Notes under the pieces: generated by a model
The model's input: the letters and a program-made list of their open reading frames with translations, nothing else
Told to the model about the DNA's origin: nothing
Database searches by the model: none
Part shown: piece by piece, positions 13,483-19,616 of the stretch
How the letters are laid out: every line of letters begins with the position of its first letter
Position numbering within the stretch: position 1 is the stretch's first letter
Assembly (NCBI GenBank): GCA_964525785.1
Contig: CAZGIX010000075.1
Coordinates: forward strand, 1 to 19,616
Source of the DNA: JAQBDA01 sp964525785
Lineage (GTDB): Bacteria > Chloroflexota > Anaerolineae > Anaerolineales > UBA4823
DNA: 19,616 nucleotides
Direction of reading: 5' to 3'
Program-made: the position numbers and the translations under genes

Positions 13483-13485
13483 ATT

Positions 13486-13767
13486 TCAACCGCCAGCGCG
13501 AATTAGTTTTTTCTCGAGAGCTACTCGAATGGTTTCAAACTCATCTAATCGGGCTTTTAAATTTAGATGGACTTGACCGACCCGGATCGATCCAATCTGG
13601 TAATCCGCCATCTGATTGAGGGAGACTGTCCAACCGATCCCTTTCACTAATCCCGGTTCCTCTTCTTGACCTCCCAGCTCTAACAGGTAATCTCGGATGA
13701 GCCACAATGGGATACTTCGGATCTCCCAGTCGAGCGTCTGATATGGCTCAATCACACCCGCCACCAA
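13486..13767 (-). CDS. MoaD-related C-terminal domain protein (DUF1952 type)
   Basis: 93 residues from a TTG start at 13767 inside the end of the ThiS gene. Segments IRSIPLWLIRDYLLELGGQE, GWTVSLNQMADYQIGSIRVG and a C-terminus KKLIRAGG resemble the MoaD-related C-terminal domain (DUF1952), which in Thermus-type proteins is fused behind a ThiS/MoaD domain. Here it is a separate frame, shifted +1 relative to the ThiS frame. No ribosome site precedes the TTG, so expression requires reinitiation or frameshifting. The product ends in GG, the feature expected of a sulfur-carrier tail, whereas the two beta-grasp proteins nearby do not. Probably linked to pyranopterin cofactor supply for AOR. Family call is from memory of motif layout. 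Confidence 0.68.
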   Translation of the reverse strand: MVAGVIEPYQTLDWEIRSIPLWLIRDYLLELGGQEEEPGLVKGIGWTVSLNQMADYQIGSIRVGQVHLNLKARLDEFETIRVALEKKLIRAGG

Positions 13768-14032
13768 CAGCCGGGAATATGCTTACAACATCATCTGGGA
13801 CGAGAATTGTGTCCAGTACATTATCCAGATATGGGGCATCTCGCCCGTTGACGAGAACATGCACGTGTCCAAAAAGCGCGCCAGTTTCGTCATATAACTC
13901 TCGCCTCATCGAAGGGTGCAATTGAATAATCTCATCAAGCAGTTGGCGAAGTGTAGTGTCCTCGGGAACATCCATATCCAATGTTTTCCGGCCCACAATC
14001 TGTCGAAGGGTGGCGTAAAAGTTAATCCTCAC
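13748..14032 (-). CDS. ThiS/MoaD-family beta-grasp sulfur carrier
   Basis: 94 residues, GTG start with GGAGAG seven bases upstream. MRINFYATLRQIVGRKTLDM, TLRQLLDEIIQLHP, HVHVLVNGRDAPYLDN and VPDDVVSIFPAVGGG match MoaD/ThiS throughout. Those proteins carry sulfur as a C-terminal Gly-Gly thiocarboxylate for molybdopterin or thiamin synthesis. Here the glycines are followed by Cys-Asp before the stop, so the GG would need trimming, or the true product is a frameshift fusion to the next gene. It converges on AOR, consistent with supplying the W-pyranopterin. No MoaE, MoeB or MoaA is in the window. Confidence 0.85.
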   Translation of the reverse strand: MRINFYATLRQIVGRKTLDMDVPEDTTLRQLLDEIIQLHPSMRRELYDETGALFGHVHVLVNGRDAPYLDNVLDTILVPDDVVSIFPAVGGGCD

Positions 14033-14159
14033 AATTCATCTCTCCGCTGCTCAAACCGGCCAGCTATTGGGCCTTTTTCCAATACTGCCTGCGGGCGCTG
14101 AAGCCGGTCATTTGCTTAAAGTATTATAGCATCAGGTCAATCTTGTTGTTAAGCGCCCT

Positions 14160-14330
14160 ATGAGATATAGCCGCAAAATAAACCTGCGTTCAGGCGGCGA
14201 TATTTTCACCTTGCAGTCTCTGCTTGGTCACAGCTCCCTGGAAATGGTGCGCCACTGCGCCCAGATCGCCGAGATCGACATTGCCCGGGCGCATCACAAA
14301 GCCAGCCCGTCGGATTACTGGAGGCTGTGA
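14160..14330 (+). pseudogene. C-terminal remnant of a tyrosine recombinase
   Basis: A 56-codon frame contains LRSGGDIFTLQSLLGHSSLE followed by MVRHCAQIAEID and ends at TGA 14330. This is the C-terminal box of phage/transposon-type integrases: the LLGH motif and the helix carrying the nucleophile. The catalytic Tyr, expected in the MVRxY position, is Cys, and everything upstream including the HxxR motif is missing. It is inactive. It marks the boundary between the AOR/MoaD region and the toxin-antitoxin island. The rest of 14033-14396 has no gene. Confidence 0.75.
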
Positions 14331-14396
14331 CATCCCCAGGATCTCCCCCTGGCCGTCAATAATAGATTGCCCTCAATCGAATGGAAAGGTTGCTGG

Positions 14397-14852
14397 TTAA
14401 TCTGAGAGACGCGCCAGAAGATATCGAACTCGCAGCACCAGATCACCAGGTTTCAAGACCACCACAGAAGAATGCCCTGGCTGATAGTGCCGGGTGTTGA
14501 AAGTAGTCCGGAGGCCACATTCTTCTCGAACAGCAGCGACCAAAATCGGCACATCTTCAGGATCAGCCAAACCAACGTGCTCGGTTAGTTCGGTGGGTTC
14601 AGGGTCTTCGACAACCTTCAGACTGCGGCTGACCAATAACCGGAAAGCCGGCAGAGCGTCGGGCATCTTGACAAGCAGGTTGCGCTCAACTTCAGTGATA
14701 ACCTGGGTTGAGGTGATTGCCTCAATTAGTGTGAGTTCTGCCATGCGTAAGATCAGATTGCTGGCGCTGTGCTCATTGGGAGAGGCGGCGCCGGCAATAA
14801 GTACATCTGCATCAATGAAAACACGCGGCTTAGCCGGCTTTTCCGGGTCCAT
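14397..14852 (-). CDS. PIN-domain toxin-like RNase
   Basis: 151 residues from ATG 14852, with AGGAG close upstream; a start at 14867 lacks a ribosome site. PRVFIDADVLIAGA gives the first acidic residue (D14), TQVITEVERNLL the conserved Glu, and LADPEDVPILVAA the later Asp residues. These are the Mg-binding acids of PIN RNases, the toxins of VapBC-type pairs. It overlaps the 3-prime end of the AbrB-type antitoxin gene by 23 bases in another frame, the usual coupled order antitoxin then toxin. It probably cleaves tRNA or rRNA when free. Confidence 0.82.
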   Translation of the reverse strand: MDPEKPAKPRVFIDADVLIAGAASPNEHSASNLILRMAELTLIEAITSTQVITEVERNLLVKMPDALPAFRLLVSRSLKVVEDPEPTELTEHVGLADPEDVPILVAAVREECGLRTTFNTRHYQPGHSSVVVLKPGDLVLRVRYLLARLSD

Positions 14853-15108
14853 ACTTCTCCTGGACATAGCGCTGGCGCTGCTCGCGCAGCCCTTGCAGCA
14901 ACTCTTCGATGCTCAGGCCAGCCTCCAGGCGCGCCTGTTCGATCTCGCGCACCAGCTCAGGGACTATGGGCACCATCGGGGTGAGCACAAACACCCCATC
15001 CAGATCAACCAGGCGGAAAATATCGCCGTTTTCGATCCCATATTTTTCTCGCAAATCAGCGGGCAGGGTAATCACCCCTCGGGTGCGAACCTGAATGACC
15101 ACATCCAT
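14830..15108 (-). CDS. AbrB/SpoVT-type antitoxin paired with the PIN toxin
   Basis: 92 residues from ATG 15108, seven bases after AAGGAG; upstream in-frame starts are too close to or beyond it. VIQVRTRGVITLPADLREKY and GIENGDIFRLVDLDGVFVL make up the N-terminal swapped-hairpin DNA-binding domain. The C-terminal half (VREIEQARLEAGLSIEELLQ onward) is helical and should wrap the toxin. Promoter-proximal inverted repeat CTTACTG/CAGTAAG (15119-15154) could be its operator. Together with the PIN gene it forms an apparently intact type II module. Confidence 0.83.
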   Translation of the reverse strand: MDVVIQVRTRGVITLPADLREKYGIENGDIFRLVDLDGVFVLTPMVPIVPELVREIEQARLEAGLSIEELLQGLREQRQRYVQEKYGPGKAG

Positions 15109-15118
15109 GACCATACTC

Positions 15119-15154
15119 CTTACTGTAAATCCGTAATTGCAGAAATTCAGTAAG
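15119..15154. promoter_or_regulatory. Inverted repeat upstream of the AbrB/PIN operon
   Basis: CTTACTG (15119-15125) and CAGTAAG (15148-15154) with 22 bases between, immediately upstream of the antitoxin start and overlapping its ribosome site. Possible autoregulatory operator; spacing of about two helical turns and a bit fits paired dimers but this is inference. Confidence 0.35.
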
Positions 15155-15174
15155 AGTACATCACAAGAATTCAT

Positions 15175-15566
15175 TTATGCGTCGGATCGGATCAGCAGAT
15201 CGATCTCAGCCTGGTGAGCCTGGTAAAATCTCAAAGCCTATTTAACCAGGCTCTCAGTCAACTCATATTGTGCCGCGATCTCGCCTGGGTTTCGTTCCAT
15301 TCACGGTTTGAAATCACGATCGTTTGGACGCGGATGCCGGTCCCCCTCAGGACCGGAACCGGAATTCCAGAAGCGCCTCGGCGGAAAGCAATCCCTGGGA
15401 AATTGGGATCATCCAGGCCGGCTTTCAGAGCGCTGACCTTTTCTGCCACTGACCAGAGGATGAACTGGTTCAGTGAGACGCCCTGCTGCTTCGCGAGCGC
15501 CAGCGCTCGATGTTTTCCGGTGAGTCGGGCTGCTCGATCCATGCCAGGATATCTTCCCGTTCGCAC
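15175..15566 (-). pseudogene. Frameshifted HicB-like/DUF433 antitoxin gene
   Basis: The frame from 15566 holds a HicB-type helix segment (LTGKHRALALAKQQGVSLNQF) and then a DUF433-like part: DDPNFPGIAFRRGASGIPVP, LRGTGIRVQTIVISNREWNE. After QA (about 15281) the expected continuation EIAAQYELTESLVK appears one frame over, so one base has been lost. That second frame is itself interrupted by TAG, after which ALRFYQAHQAEIDLLIRSDA completes the usual end at TAA 15175-15177. One frameshift and one nonsense codon mean the product is broken. A third-frame stretch at about 15520-15665 (ELFRHTQAMRARADGFTVRE) may be a further piece of the same or a neighbouring gene. Confidence 0.72.
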
Positions 15567-15824
15567 GCGCCTTCCCGCACAGTAAAACCATCCGCGCGTG
15601 CTCGCATTGCCTGGGTGTGGCGGAAGAGCTCATCCCTTGGATCCTCCGACGGTTGCGCATATTTCAGCTCCCTTCTTTCCGGTCATCGCACTCACGCTTC
15701 GCCTGCCCCGGGGTGTGGTACTATCGAAATCCAATTTGTCAAGCGTTTTTGGGCAAGACGAGACAACTGCCCACCTATGTACGGGACATACATCCCTGTT
15801 CCAGATGTCATCCATTGTCATTCA
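15567..15824. other. Spacer with gene debris between HicB/DUF433 remnant and Fic promoter
   Basis: The first 100 bases, read on the minus strand, carry protein-like sequence with HTQAMRARADGFTVREGACE, likely the 5-prime debris of the broken antitoxin region. From about 15670 to the repeat at 15825 I see no gene or clear signal. Confidence 0.4.
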
Positions 15825-15855
15825 AGTGCAAATAACCGATTGCTTTATTTGCACT
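15825..15855. promoter_or_regulatory. 11-bp inverted repeat in the Fic promoter
   Basis: AGTGCAAATAA (15825-15835) and TTATTTGCACT (15845-15855) are perfect inverted arms with a 9-base spacer, about two turns centre to centre. A third half-site TTATTTGC lies at 15886-15893. The repeat covers the predicted -35 region of fic, as an autoregulatory operator would. Confidence 0.65.
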
Positions 15856-15868
15856 TTAGATATAAAAT
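15840..15868 (+). promoter_or_regulatory. Predicted fic promoter
   Basis: TTGCTT (15840-15845) and TAAAAT (15863-15868) with 17 bases between. Predicted start near 15875, leaving a leader of about 30 bases without a ribosome site next to the ATG. Confidence 0.5.
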
Positions 15869-15906
15869 GACAACAGGAGATCTCTTTATTTGCGGATTTT
15901 GACCTC

Positions 15907-17061
15907 ATGGATCCCAACGATTTTTCCATTTCATCCCCTGGTCGAGTTTTACGCACACCCAAAGGATATTGGGCATTCATACCCAACCCACTGCCCCCTC
16001 CGATCGAATGGTCAACCTCGCTGATCTCCGCCCTGGGTGAGGCGGAGCGCAACCTGGGCAGGCTGGCCAGCCTGGCAGACACACTGCCTTCTCCGCATAT
16101 CCTGGTGCGTCCGTTCATCCGGCGCGAGGCGGTGCTCTCCTCCCGTATTGAAGGAACACGCGCTTCGTTGGTGGACCTGTATCATTATGAATCCGCCCAA
16201 CTATCCTTTTTTGAAGACACTTCCGACGTGCGCGAGGTGCACAACTACATGCGCGCCCTGGATTACGGCCTGGAGCGTTCGAAGACCCTGCCGGTCAGCT
16301 TGCGCCTGATCCGGGAGATGCACGGGATCTTGATGGAAGGCGTGCGCGGGGAACACCTTACTCCGGGTGAGTTTCGACGCAGCCAGAATTGGATCGGCCC
16401 ACCCGGCAGCACCATTGAGAGCGCCACCATCGTCCCGCCACCGGTTGATGAGATGCACCAGGCGCTGGATGCCCTGGAAAAATTCATTCATTCTCCCTCG
16501 GATATCCCGCAGTTGGTACGCTCCGGTTTGATCCATTATCAGTTCGAGGCCATTCATCCCTTCCTGGAGGGAAACGGACGGGTGGGACGCTTGTTGGTGA
16601 TCTTGTTGTTGATCGAGTGGGGGCTTATCTCTCAGCCGTTGCTCTACCTGAGCGCCTTCTTCGAAGCTCACCGGCTGGATTATTATGATCGCTTGCTGGC
16701 AGTCAGCCAGCGTGGTGAGTGGGAGAGCTGGTTGCTCTTTTTCCTGAAAGGGATCAGCAGCCAGGCTCTGGACGCCATCACCCGCATCGAGCGCCTGGGG
16801 CAATTGCGAACAGCTTACCGGGAGCGCCTGCGGACGGAGCGGGCAGCAGCGCGTTTGCTACAAACCCTGGATGTGCTCTTCGACCGCCCAATATTAAACA
16901 TTAGCCAGCTTGAGGCTGGCCTGGATGTTCCCTATCGGACGGCTCAGCGGTATGTGGAAAGGTTAGTAGGACTTGGTATCTTGCGAGAAGTGACCGGGAA
17001 GGCACGCAACCGCCTGTATCGAGTAGATGAGATAATGGATAATTTAAATAACCCGTATTAG
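15907..17061 (+). CDS. Fic-family AMP-transferase with N-terminal inhibitory motif and C-terminal winged helix
   Basis: 384 residues. The Fic core carries HPFLEGNGRVGR at 217-228, the complete HPFx(D/E)GNGRxxR catalytic loop, so the enzyme should transfer AMP (or another nucleotide part) from ATP to a protein hydroxyl. SSRIEGT at 78-84 fits the (S/T)xxxE(G/N) inhibitory helix, with E82 as the residue that blocks the ATP gamma-phosphate; on the N-terminal side this makes it class II. The last 90 residues (LNISQLEAGLDVPYRTAQRY and GLGILREVTGKARNRLYRV) form a winged helix-turn-helix, common in chromosomal Fic proteins and a likely reader of the inverted repeat at 15825. ATG 15907 has no clear ribosome site. 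Target unknown; a stand-alone regulator or self-restrained toxin are both possible. Confidence 0.9.
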   Translation: MDPNDFSISSPGRVLRTPKGYWAFIPNPLPPPIEWSTSLISALGEAERNLGRLASLADTLPSPHILVRPFIRREAVLSSRIEGTRASLVDLYHYESAQLSFFEDTSDVREVHNYMRALDYGLERSKTLPVSLRLIREMHGILMEGVRGEHLTPGEFRRSQNWIGPPGSTIESATIVPPPVDEMHQALDALEKFIHSPSDIPQLVRSGLIHYQFEAIHPFLEGNGRVGRLLVILLLIEWGLISQPLLYLSAFFEAHRLDYYDRLLAVSQRGEWESWLLFFLKGISSQALDAITRIERLGQLRTAYRERLRTERAAARLLQTLDVLFDRPILNISQLEAGLDVPYRTAQRYVERLVGLGILREVTGKARNRLYRVDEIMDNLNNPY

Positions 17062-17131
17062 AATTTTTTGATGGCACTCGATGTGAAGTTTTTTACAAAG
17101 GAGTGTTCCCGAAAATGTTGATGCCAGAGGT

Positions 17132-17160
17132 TTACTTCAAGTAGAAAAATCGAGTATAGT
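17132..17160 (+). promoter_or_regulatory. Possible promoter of the HNH gene pair
   Basis: TTACTT (17132-17137) and TATAGT (17155-17160), 17-base spacer, followed by an AT-rich leader and GAGG ribosome site nine bases before ATG 17201. Confidence 0.4.
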
Positions 17161-17200
17161 AATTAGAGATACCGATTCAGGGAATTCGAGGTAGTTCTTA

Positions 17201-18175
17201 ATGTCTAGACGTAAATCTATTCCACCGTGCGATCAGACCAGTGTCCTTATCTCTAGCGCCCGGCGTTGTTGTTTGTGTTTTGGTTTAAAAAACGACTCAG
17301 AACCCCAAAAAGGTCAAATTGCCCATCTTGATCACGATCCTTTAAATCCAGATCCTGATAATCTTGCTTGGTTATGTTTTGATCATCACAATGAATATGA
17401 TAGCAGGCAATCGCAAGGCAAAGGTTTTACAATTCAAGAAGTCAAAGAATATCGTGATCGACTATATAAATTCATCGCAGTACAGTCGGAGTCAGCTATA
17501 CCGATAACGATGCCAAATGTTGATAACGGTTCCACAAGCCTGGAAGCTAATAAAAATAGCATATTTGGGGTTTTTATGCCTATTCGTTTACAGCCCGGGA
17601 TTGGTAATGCATATTTGCGTAATCTTTATCTAAATCTACCTGCAAGCGATTCGCGCCTTAATAACATTCCTTTTTTGATGACTCGCGAAACACTCTACTT
17701 TGATACTAACGAGCAGATCCGCTATTATCTCCCGCGGCAAGATGGTGGAAAAGAAATCGAGTTACAACTTATTGAGCCAATCGCGAATGTTAAAAAAGTG
17801 CACTTTCTGATTAATTCAGGAAACAGTAAAAGCATCTATGCTGGCCAAAAGATAGGGGAAATTTCCTTAAGGTTTGGTAATGTTCATCCATTCACAATAG
17901 ACCTGATATTGGGACATAACATTCGCGAGTGGGCTGTGGGGAATCAAGGCGATCTGGTCCGAGAGTTCGCAGATTCATCAGTTCAGCAGGCATGGCAAGG
18001 GATGAATAGACAAGGAATCAATGCAGTGATGGACCAATTAGAGATCACGATTCCTGAGGTTATACAAAACGCGATATTGGAGAAAATCGTCTTTGTTCAT
18101 TTACCGACACGTCATGCTACGGATAGTTTGGGAGTCCATTATCTTGTATTAGCAGTTACTATTGAAGTAGGATGA
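17201..18175 (+). CDS. HNH-nuclease-like protein with unknown C-terminal domain
   Basis: 324 residues. The N-terminus reads ISSARRCCLCFGLKNDSEPQ, then GQIAHLDHDPLNPDPDNLAW and LCFDHHNEYDS: a CxxC-like pair (C23/C24, C26), H42 and H45, and C59 with H62/H63. This is the beta-beta-alpha HNH zinc arrangement, so a DNA-cutting role is plausible. The remaining 230 residues (from about 95) look mostly beta (EIELQLIEPIANVKKVHFLI, RFGNVHPFTIDLILGH) and match no domain I recognise. Base composition is clearly more AT-rich than the genes on either side, a sign of recent transfer. The stop overlaps the next HNH gene (ATGA), so the two are translated together, perhaps as a two-part restriction or defence unit. 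Confidence 0.65.
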   Translation: MSRRKSIPPCDQTSVLISSARRCCLCFGLKNDSEPQKGQIAHLDHDPLNPDPDNLAWLCFDHHNEYDSRQSQGKGFTIQEVKEYRDRLYKFIAVQSESAIPITMPNVDNGSTSLEANKNSIFGVFMPIRLQPGIGNAYLRNLYLNLPASDSRLNNIPFLMTRETLYFDTNEQIRYYLPRQDGGKEIELQLIEPIANVKKVHFLINSGNSKSIYAGQKIGEISLRFGNVHPFTIDLILGHNIREWAVGNQGDLVREFADSSVQQAWQGMNRQGINAVMDQLEITIPEVIQNAILEKIVFVHLPTRHATDSLGVHYLVLAVTIEVG

Positions 18176-19153
18176 TCCAAGCGACCTTATCTAATTACCT
18201 GAAAAGTTTCTCTCGCCTGTGTACCGACCGTACTGGCGGCTGGACTGCCGCTACCCACAGTCAAGCGCCTCATAAGCCTATATTGCTTTTGTCGGTGCTT
18301 GACCTGTTCGCTCAAGGGCGGATCACGGTCAACCTAATCGAGATCACCCCTGAGTTAGGTGAGTTGTTCGCGGCTTACTGGTCGAAAGTGATGCCGCCTG
18401 AACGACTCGGCAACTTGGCGTTGCCGTTCTTTCACTTGCGCTCCAGTGGATTTTGGCACTTAGTGCCCCAGCCTGGTCAAGAAACTATGCTTGGAGCCAC
18501 TCGCCAGGTTGATAGGCTCAGCCAGCTAGGAAGGCTTGTCTTAGGCGCGCGCCTGGATGATGACCTTTATCATTTACTGCAATCTGTTGAGCCTCGCAAT
18601 GCCTTGCGCACCATCTTGATACAAACCTACTTCGCTTCTGAATATCATAGACTTGTTGGCATTGGGTGAGATCAATTTGCATACGTTCATCTATAGTCAG
18701 CATCTGATCGAGCAGGCTCGCAAACAAGTCAAAGAAACGCTTGGAGAAGAAGATGCTTACCAGCTGGCCGTACGAGACCAAGGATTTCGCCGGGCAGTAG
18801 TGAAAATATACAATCATCGCTGCGCTTTTTGTGGTGTGCGCATGCTTACTGCTGATGGGCGTACTGCGGTGGATGCAGCCCACATCATCCCTTGGAGCAT
18901 TAGCCACGACGATGATCTCCATAATGGAATGGCTTTGTGCAGGCTATGCCATTGGACATTTGACCAGGGTTTGTTGGGCGTCTCGGCAAAATTCATGGTT
19001 CTGCTCTCAACTGAGTTGCGAATAACCCAGAATGTCCCCGGGCATTTGCAGACTTTGGAAGGCCGTTCCATTATCGGCCCGTAAGAGCCGATGTTATGGC
19101 CGTATCTGGAAGCTTTAGATTGGCATCGACAGAATGTTTTTCGTCGAGTGTGA
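18172..19153 (+). pseudogene. Frameshifted HNH putative restriction endonuclease
   Basis: First frame (18172-18669): HSQAPHKPILLLSVLDLFAQ and ALPFFHLRSSGFWHLVPQPG, the usual N-terminal domain of HNH_2-type putative restriction endonucleases. It ends at TGA after EYHRLVGIG. Removing one base near 18652 restores EYHRLLALGEINLHTFIYSQ, the continuation seen in the next frame (to 19084), which holds the HNH: RCAFCGVRMLTADGRTAVDA, AAHIIPWSISHDDD and MALCRLCHWTFDQGLLGV. TAA at 19082 then interrupts the normal end; past it the frame continues EPMLWPYLEALDWHRQNVFR to TGA 19151-19153. So one frameshift plus one nonsense codon. If the second part were translated alone it would keep the catalytic HNH. 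The upstream AT-rich HNH gene is coupled to it. Confidence 0.8.
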
Positions 19154-19156
19154 ACC

Positions 19157-19495
19157 ATGCGCCTTGATTACAACAAACTGGTGCGAGATCGCATCCCTGA
19201 GATTATTCAAAACAGCGGCAAACGTTTTGCCATCGAAACCATGCCTGATGCGGAATACCGCCAGGCGCTGCTTGAGAAACTGATAGAAGAAGCCCAGGAA
19301 GCGCGCCAGGCCGCGCCGGAGGAATTAGTCACCGAATTGGCTGATATGCAAGAAGTGCTTGCCGCTGTGCTGGCAGCCTGGCAGATTGTCCCGGATCGGG
19401 TCCAGCAGGTGAAGCGCCAACGTCACTCGGAACGTGGCGGTTTTGAACGGCGGTTGAAGCTGTTGTGGACAGAAGATGAAGACGAAGATGTCTGA
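19157..19495 (+). CDS. MazG-like phosphoribosyl-ATP-pyrophosphohydrolase-related protein
   Basis: 112 residues. YNKLVRDRIPEIIQNSGKRF is the signature start of the small all-alpha NTP pyrophosphohydrolases related to HisE and MazG. KLIEEAQEARQAAPEELVTE and LADMQEVLAAV provide the EExxE and ExxD metal ligands. It would hydrolyse a nucleoside triphosphate to monophosphate and pyrophosphate, typically in nucleotide-pool cleaning. The C-terminus (RHSERGGFERRLKLLW followed by an acidic tail) is usual for the subgroup. It starts three bases after the broken HNH frame ends, so is probably cotranscribed with the HNH genes. There are no histidine genes around, so a HisE role is unlikely. Confidence 0.85.
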   Translation: MRLDYNKLVRDRIPEIIQNSGKRFAIETMPDAEYRQALLEKLIEEAQEARQAAPEELVTELADMQEVLAAVLAAWQIVPDRVQQVKRQRHSERGGFERRLKLLWTEDEDEDV

Positions 19496-19616
19496 TCGCA
19501 TCGAACGCGACGAACTGGTTCGACTCGATATCTTGCCTTTTCTGCTCTTCTAGTCATATAGCTAGTACACATTGGCATAAATGAGCACAAAGTATTCATG
19601 CCGACAAGGGTTTGCC
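19488..19616 (+). other. Window end: short 21-codon frame, then no feature
   Basis: ATG 19488 overlaps the end of the pyrophosphohydrolase gene and reads MSDRIERDELVRLDILPFLL to TAG 19551-19553. It may be the start of a coupled gene cut short by a stop, or chance. The final 60 bases show nothing recognisable. Confidence 0.25.

Noticed and set aside
16201..16803. 200-codon minus-strand frame inside fic
   Set aside because: Antisense to the conserved Fic core; no start signal.
669..19153. Stop-codon reassignment as explanation for in-frame TAG/TAA
   Set aside because: Intact genes use all three stops normally and several lesions are also frameshifts or deletions.
1..19616. CRISPR array or tandem repeats
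   Set aside because: No regularly spaced direct repeats seen anywhere.

Overview
The window looks like part of an anaerobic or facultative bacterial chromosome, most like Chloroflexota (Anaerolineae). That is an inference from gene content (tungsten-type aldehyde ferredoxin oxidoreductase with its radical SAM maturase, ACR3, lipoyl and DGC proteins) and moderate GC; no rRNA or other decisive marker is present.

Layout. (1) 1-230: an initiator tRNA-Met with a near-consensus promoter and terminator. (2) 230-1100, minus strand: a decaying stretch with the remains of a DmsB/NrfC-like ferredoxin-type subunit gene that has an in-frame stop and a lost cluster cysteine. (3) 1306-13424, plus strand: a long co-directional run that is the core of the window. 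It opens with an ArsR regulator carrying an ECVC metal motif and three copies of a 16-bp palindrome (ATTCAA-N4-TTGAAT). Two copies overlap predicted transcription starts: that of arsR itself and that of the following operon. The operon encodes a GcvH-like lipoyl protein, two DGC-type putative zinc-binding proteins, an OsmC-like protein, an AbrB-domain/radical SAM/SPASM protein of the tungsten-oxidoreductase maturase type, a small CxxC thioredoxin and an ACR3 arsenite permease. Then follow a CC-motif small protein, a wrecked P5C-reductase-like gene, a second CxxC thioredoxin, a wrecked SufC-like ABC ATPase, two paralogous four-cysteine Fe-S proteins around a second ArsR, a zinc-ribbon protein, a protoglobin-ThiS/MoaD fusion and the AOR itself. 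(4) 13449-14032: a bidirectional terminator, then two minus-strand genes converging on AOR, a ThiS/MoaD protein and a MoaD-related C-terminal-domain protein in overlapping frames. (5) 14160-19553: an accessory island with a tyrosine-recombinase remnant, an intact AbrB/PIN toxin-antitoxin pair, a broken HicB/DUF433 gene, a Fic protein with an 11-bp inverted repeat in its promoter, two overlapping HNH genes (the second broken) and a MazG-like pyrophosphohydrolase.

Working model (inference): the 1.3-13.4 kb run is a metalloid/thiol-responsive redox island. ArsR proteins sense As(III) or a similar thiophile, ACR3 exports it, and thioredoxins, OsmC, lipoyl and DGC proteins handle thiol or sulfur chemistry. 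A tungsten AOR, matured by the radical SAM protein and ThiS/MoaD-type proteins, provides the redox enzyme. The protoglobin-ThiS/MoaD fusion immediately upstream of AOR could tie cofactor supply or AOR assembly to a gaseous ligand. Several genes are interrupted (DmsB-like, P5CR-like, SufC-like, HicB/DUF433, HNH), so the region is either decaying or contains assembly errors.
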